A stretch of 7,667 bases of DNA from Hadesarchaea archaeon (lineage in GTDB: Archaea > Hadarchaeota > Hadarchaeia > Hadarchaeales > Hadarchaeaceae). Below, piece by piece: positions 6,330-7,667 of the stretch. The DNA lies in contig JACIWF010000056.1 of the NCBI GenBank assembly GCA_014361095.1, positions 1 through 7,667 on the forward strand. Direction: 5' to 3'. Numbering within the stretch: position 1 is the stretch's first letter; each line of letters begins with the position of its first letter. Position numbers and translations under genes: made by a program. A model generated the notes under the pieces. It was not told the DNA's origin. It made no database searches and worked only from the letters and a program-made list of their open reading frames with translations.

Positions 6330-6359
6330 TTGGTCTGACTGAATCAGTAGGGTGACCAA
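6330..6359 (-). repeat. Stem-loop just after the opine-dehydrogenase stop codon
   Basis: TTGGTC (6330-6335) and GACCAA (6354-6359) form a 6-bp stem around an 18-nt loop, beginning 10 nt after the stop codon on the minus strand. No T-run follows it directly, so it is a weak terminator candidate or an mRNA 3'-end stabiliser. Confidence 0.25.
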
Positions 6360-6369
6360 GCCAGGCGTC

Positions 6370-7485
6370 TTAGATTTCCCCTTCCTGTAGGTATTTATTC
6401 AGCGTTTTTAGGTCCCAAGATGGATCTATTCCCATTTTTTCCACTGTTCGGCCAATGCTCCTGAAGTCCCTGTCGAGCAATGCCTCAGCAATTGTTATCT
6501 CTGCATCGACCACCGGGGTTGGTACGTTCAACATGTCACCCAGAGAAGAGAAGGTTACTAGGCCGTATGGTATGTCCTCGAGCAAATGTCGGGTATCAAG
6601 CCTGAACGGCCCCTCGCACATCTCTAAGAATGGCGTGTGAATCGCTTCGTATAGTGGGAGCACCCGGTCCTCGCCGTGGGGATTCCATCTGACGTGAAGG
6701 ATTTCCTCCTCTAGAGTGTAGGCCCTTATCCCGAGAGCCTTGGACAGCGCCATCCTCTCCCGGTCTACTCTCTCCGTTAGTCTGACCACGGAGGGCGTCA
6801 AGGCATCCTTTCCGAACAGATGGAAGCTCTTGTCTCCCGATTCAATTCTACCCGCGTTGCATAGCATCGGCGGTGGGTGGGTGATGGCATTATAATCAAC
6901 GAGAACAGTTTCCAGCGGGCTTTGGGCCTTTCTTACCGAGTACATAGGATAGACTTCCTTCACCATTTGAACTACTTTGTCAGTATTTCTCCCCGGAAAG
7001 GCCGCCGTTATGATCTCCCAGGTTCTCGACTCAAGTCTTACGACGTTGTCGCCCATGTACGAAGCTCCGTAAGGAAGCGTGTTGGTGTCGCCCAAATAAA
7101 CATCCTTTTTAACGCCCATCTCTTGGAAAACTCGGTAATATTCGATTGCCCCGCCTCCCTTGCCAAAGTAGACTATCGTTTGACCGTCTTCCACGTGTGG
7201 AGCTACAAGTTTGGCGTAGTTCCGGACACCGAAAAACGGCAGGGGGTTTACTATCAGATCTGCGCCGGAGATGGCTTCCTTTATATCAGTGGTTATCAGT
7301 GAGATCTTTGCGAATTCCCCTGGCAGCTCTTCCTTTTTCCCTATTAGTTTAATTCCTCCCTTTTCGATCACGGGTTTGAATCTTTCTCCCGTCCTGGAGA
7401 AAAATCGGACTTCATGGCCCCGCAGCGAGTAATCGGCTGCGCACATGAAGCCGCCGCTTCCCGAACCCAGAACAGCTATTTTTAT
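6370..7485 (-). CDS. Octopine/nopaline-type opine dehydrogenase, apparent ATA start
   Basis: A 371-residue NAD(P)-dependent oxidoreductase of the NAD/NADP octopine/nopaline dehydrogenase family. These enzymes reversibly join an amino acid and a 2-oxo acid into an N-(carboxyalkyl)amino acid. The N-terminus reads KIAVLGSGSGG, with the Rossmann loop G7-x-G9-x-x-G12, and R31 comes after the second strand. The opine-specific domain has DTNTLPY (133-139) and N199-A-I-T-H203-P, where the conserved His is the expected catalytic acid/base, with N209 following. The first ATG in frame is at 7446, which would remove the nucleotide-binding loop. Upstream to the TAG at 7495-7497 there is no ATG, GTG or TTG. 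ATA at 7483-7485 follows GGTGA by 4 nt and gives exactly (M)KIAVLGSG, so it is the chosen start. A sequencing error of ATG to ATA is the alternative. The gene is convergent with the PreA-like gene and has its own TATA-like box. The substrate is unknown. Confidence 0.85.
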   Translation of the reverse strand: MKIAVLGSGSGGFMCAADYSLRGHEVRFFSRTGERFKPVIEKGGIKLIGKKEELPGEFAKISLITTDIKEAISGADLIVNPLPFFGVRNYAKLVAPHVEDGQTIVYFGKGGGAIEYYRVFQEMGVKKDVYLGDTNTLPYGASYMGDNVVRLESRTWEIITAAFPGRNTDKVVQMVKEVYPMYSVRKAQSPLETVLVDYNAITHPPPMLCNAGRIESGDKSFHLFGKDALTPSVVRLTERVDRERMALSKALGIRAYTLEEEILHVRWNPHGEDRVLPLYEAIHTPFLEMCEGPFRLDTRHLLEDIPYGLVTFSSLGDMLNVPTPVVDAEITIAEALLDRDFRSIGRTVEKMGIDPSWDLKTLNKYLQEGEI

Positions 7486-7488
7486 TTT

Positions 7489-7496
7489 CTCACCCT
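7489..7496 (-). promoter_or_regulatory. Ribosome binding site supporting the ATA start
   Basis: AGGGTGAG on the minus strand contains GGTGA (7490-7494), which ends 4 nt before the ATA at 7485. The PreA-like gene uses the same GGTGA core 6 nt from its ATG. The site begins inside the preceding in-frame stop TAG (7495-7497), so translation cannot start further upstream in this frame. It is too far from the first ATG (7446) to serve it. Confidence 0.55.
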
Positions 7497-7515
7497 ATTT
7501 TTTCAGGAGTTATTT

Positions 7516-7525
7516 CATATATATC
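7516..7525 (-). promoter_or_regulatory. TATA-like box before the opine-dehydrogenase gene
   Basis: GATATATATG on the minus strand, preceded by the purine-rich GGAAAGA, lies about 30 nt before the proposed ATA start. The purine run resembles an archaeal BRE. It is the best of the three TATA-like boxes in the window. Confidence 0.4.
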
Positions 7526-7667
7526 TCTTTCCATAATATGCAGGTTTCAACAGGAGCACCCTAATCGAAATGCCCATTTAAGAGGAGCTTTGGAACGATT
7601 GGGTAATTTATGCCATGCTTCAAATTTCTTATAGTGAGATACATTTTAAGCTGATCCCACTAATTGG
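7526..7667. other. Right-edge intergenic DNA, no gene recognised
   Basis: About 140 bp upstream of the opine-dehydrogenase promoter. A short minus-strand frame from an ATG near 7644 reads 27 residues to a TAG at 7561-7563 and resembles no family that I can name. It has no ribosome binding site. It may be non-coding or a worn gene remnant. Confidence 0.4.

Larger units (their letters stand above)
6098..6369. other. Convergent intergenic region with inverted repeats
   Basis: These 272 bp lie between the 3' ends of the PreA-like gene and the opine-dehydrogenase gene. No open frame of note occurs in either direction, and stops are frequent in all frames. The region holds two GC-containing stem-loops (6281-6310 and 6330-6359) and a third matching arm at 6187-6194. 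There is a T5 run on the plus strand at 6209-6213 and a T6 run on the minus strand at 6180-6185. It most likely carries the terminators of both genes. A small RNA is possible but unsupported. No tRNA was found. Confidence 0.5.

Noticed and set aside
7495..7647. The frame upstream of the opine dehydrogenase reads plausibly (27 residues, TAG, then 16 more) in the same phase, hinting at an N-terminal extension or a pyrrolysine read-through.
   Set aside because: A TAA and a second TAG separate it from the enzyme, and the enzyme already has a complete N-terminus beginning at the ATA.

Overview
The window reads as a chromosomal segment from a strict anaerobe that uses corrinoid-dependent methyl transfer. 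Five complete protein genes and one gene cut by the left edge account for most of it, plus one further complete gene at the right. The organism cannot be named from sequence alone. ATA, AGA and AGG codons are common and Shine-Dalgarno sites of the GGTGA/GAGGA type are clear. Three minus-strand genes have a TATA-like A/T box about 28-31 nt upstream of their start, which points to an archaeon. A deep-branching anaerobic bacterium is not excluded. TAG is an ordinary stop here (three of six complete genes end with it), and the MttB-family gene has no in-frame TAG, so nothing suggests pyrrolysine.

Layout: from about position 4581 down to the left edge, a minus-strand operon runs in the order corrinoid (B12-binding) protein, MttB-family methyltransferase, GcvT-type aminomethyltransferase, FrhB-type iron-sulfur flavoprotein, and then the first 14 codons of a further gene. 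The first two genes overlap by 8 bp. The third and fourth are separated by 1 bp. About 100 bp lies between methyltransferase and GcvT. A 343-bp divergent region (4582-4924) separates this operon from a plus-strand gene (4925-6097), which encodes a PreA/dihydroorotate-dehydrogenase-like flavoprotein with a C-terminal 2[4Fe-4S] ferredoxin domain. A 272-bp convergent region with inverted repeats follows. The last gene (minus strand, 6370-7485) is an octopine/nopaline-type opine dehydrogenase whose glycine-rich NAD(P) loop lies upstream of its first ATG, so an ATA start is proposed.

How the genes may work together (inference): the MttB-like enzyme would take a methyl group from an unknown N-methylated compound and pass it to the corrinoid protein. 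GcvT would connect one-carbon units to tetrahydrofolate. The FrhB-like and PreA-like proteins would carry electrons between ferredoxin and flavin. The nearby opine dehydrogenase suggests that the substrate, or its demethylated product, could be an N-substituted amino acid, but this link rests only on proximity. The least conventional points are the GcvT/FrhB pairing with a non-pyrrolysine MttB, the PreA-like enzyme with changed substrate-site residues, and the ATA start.
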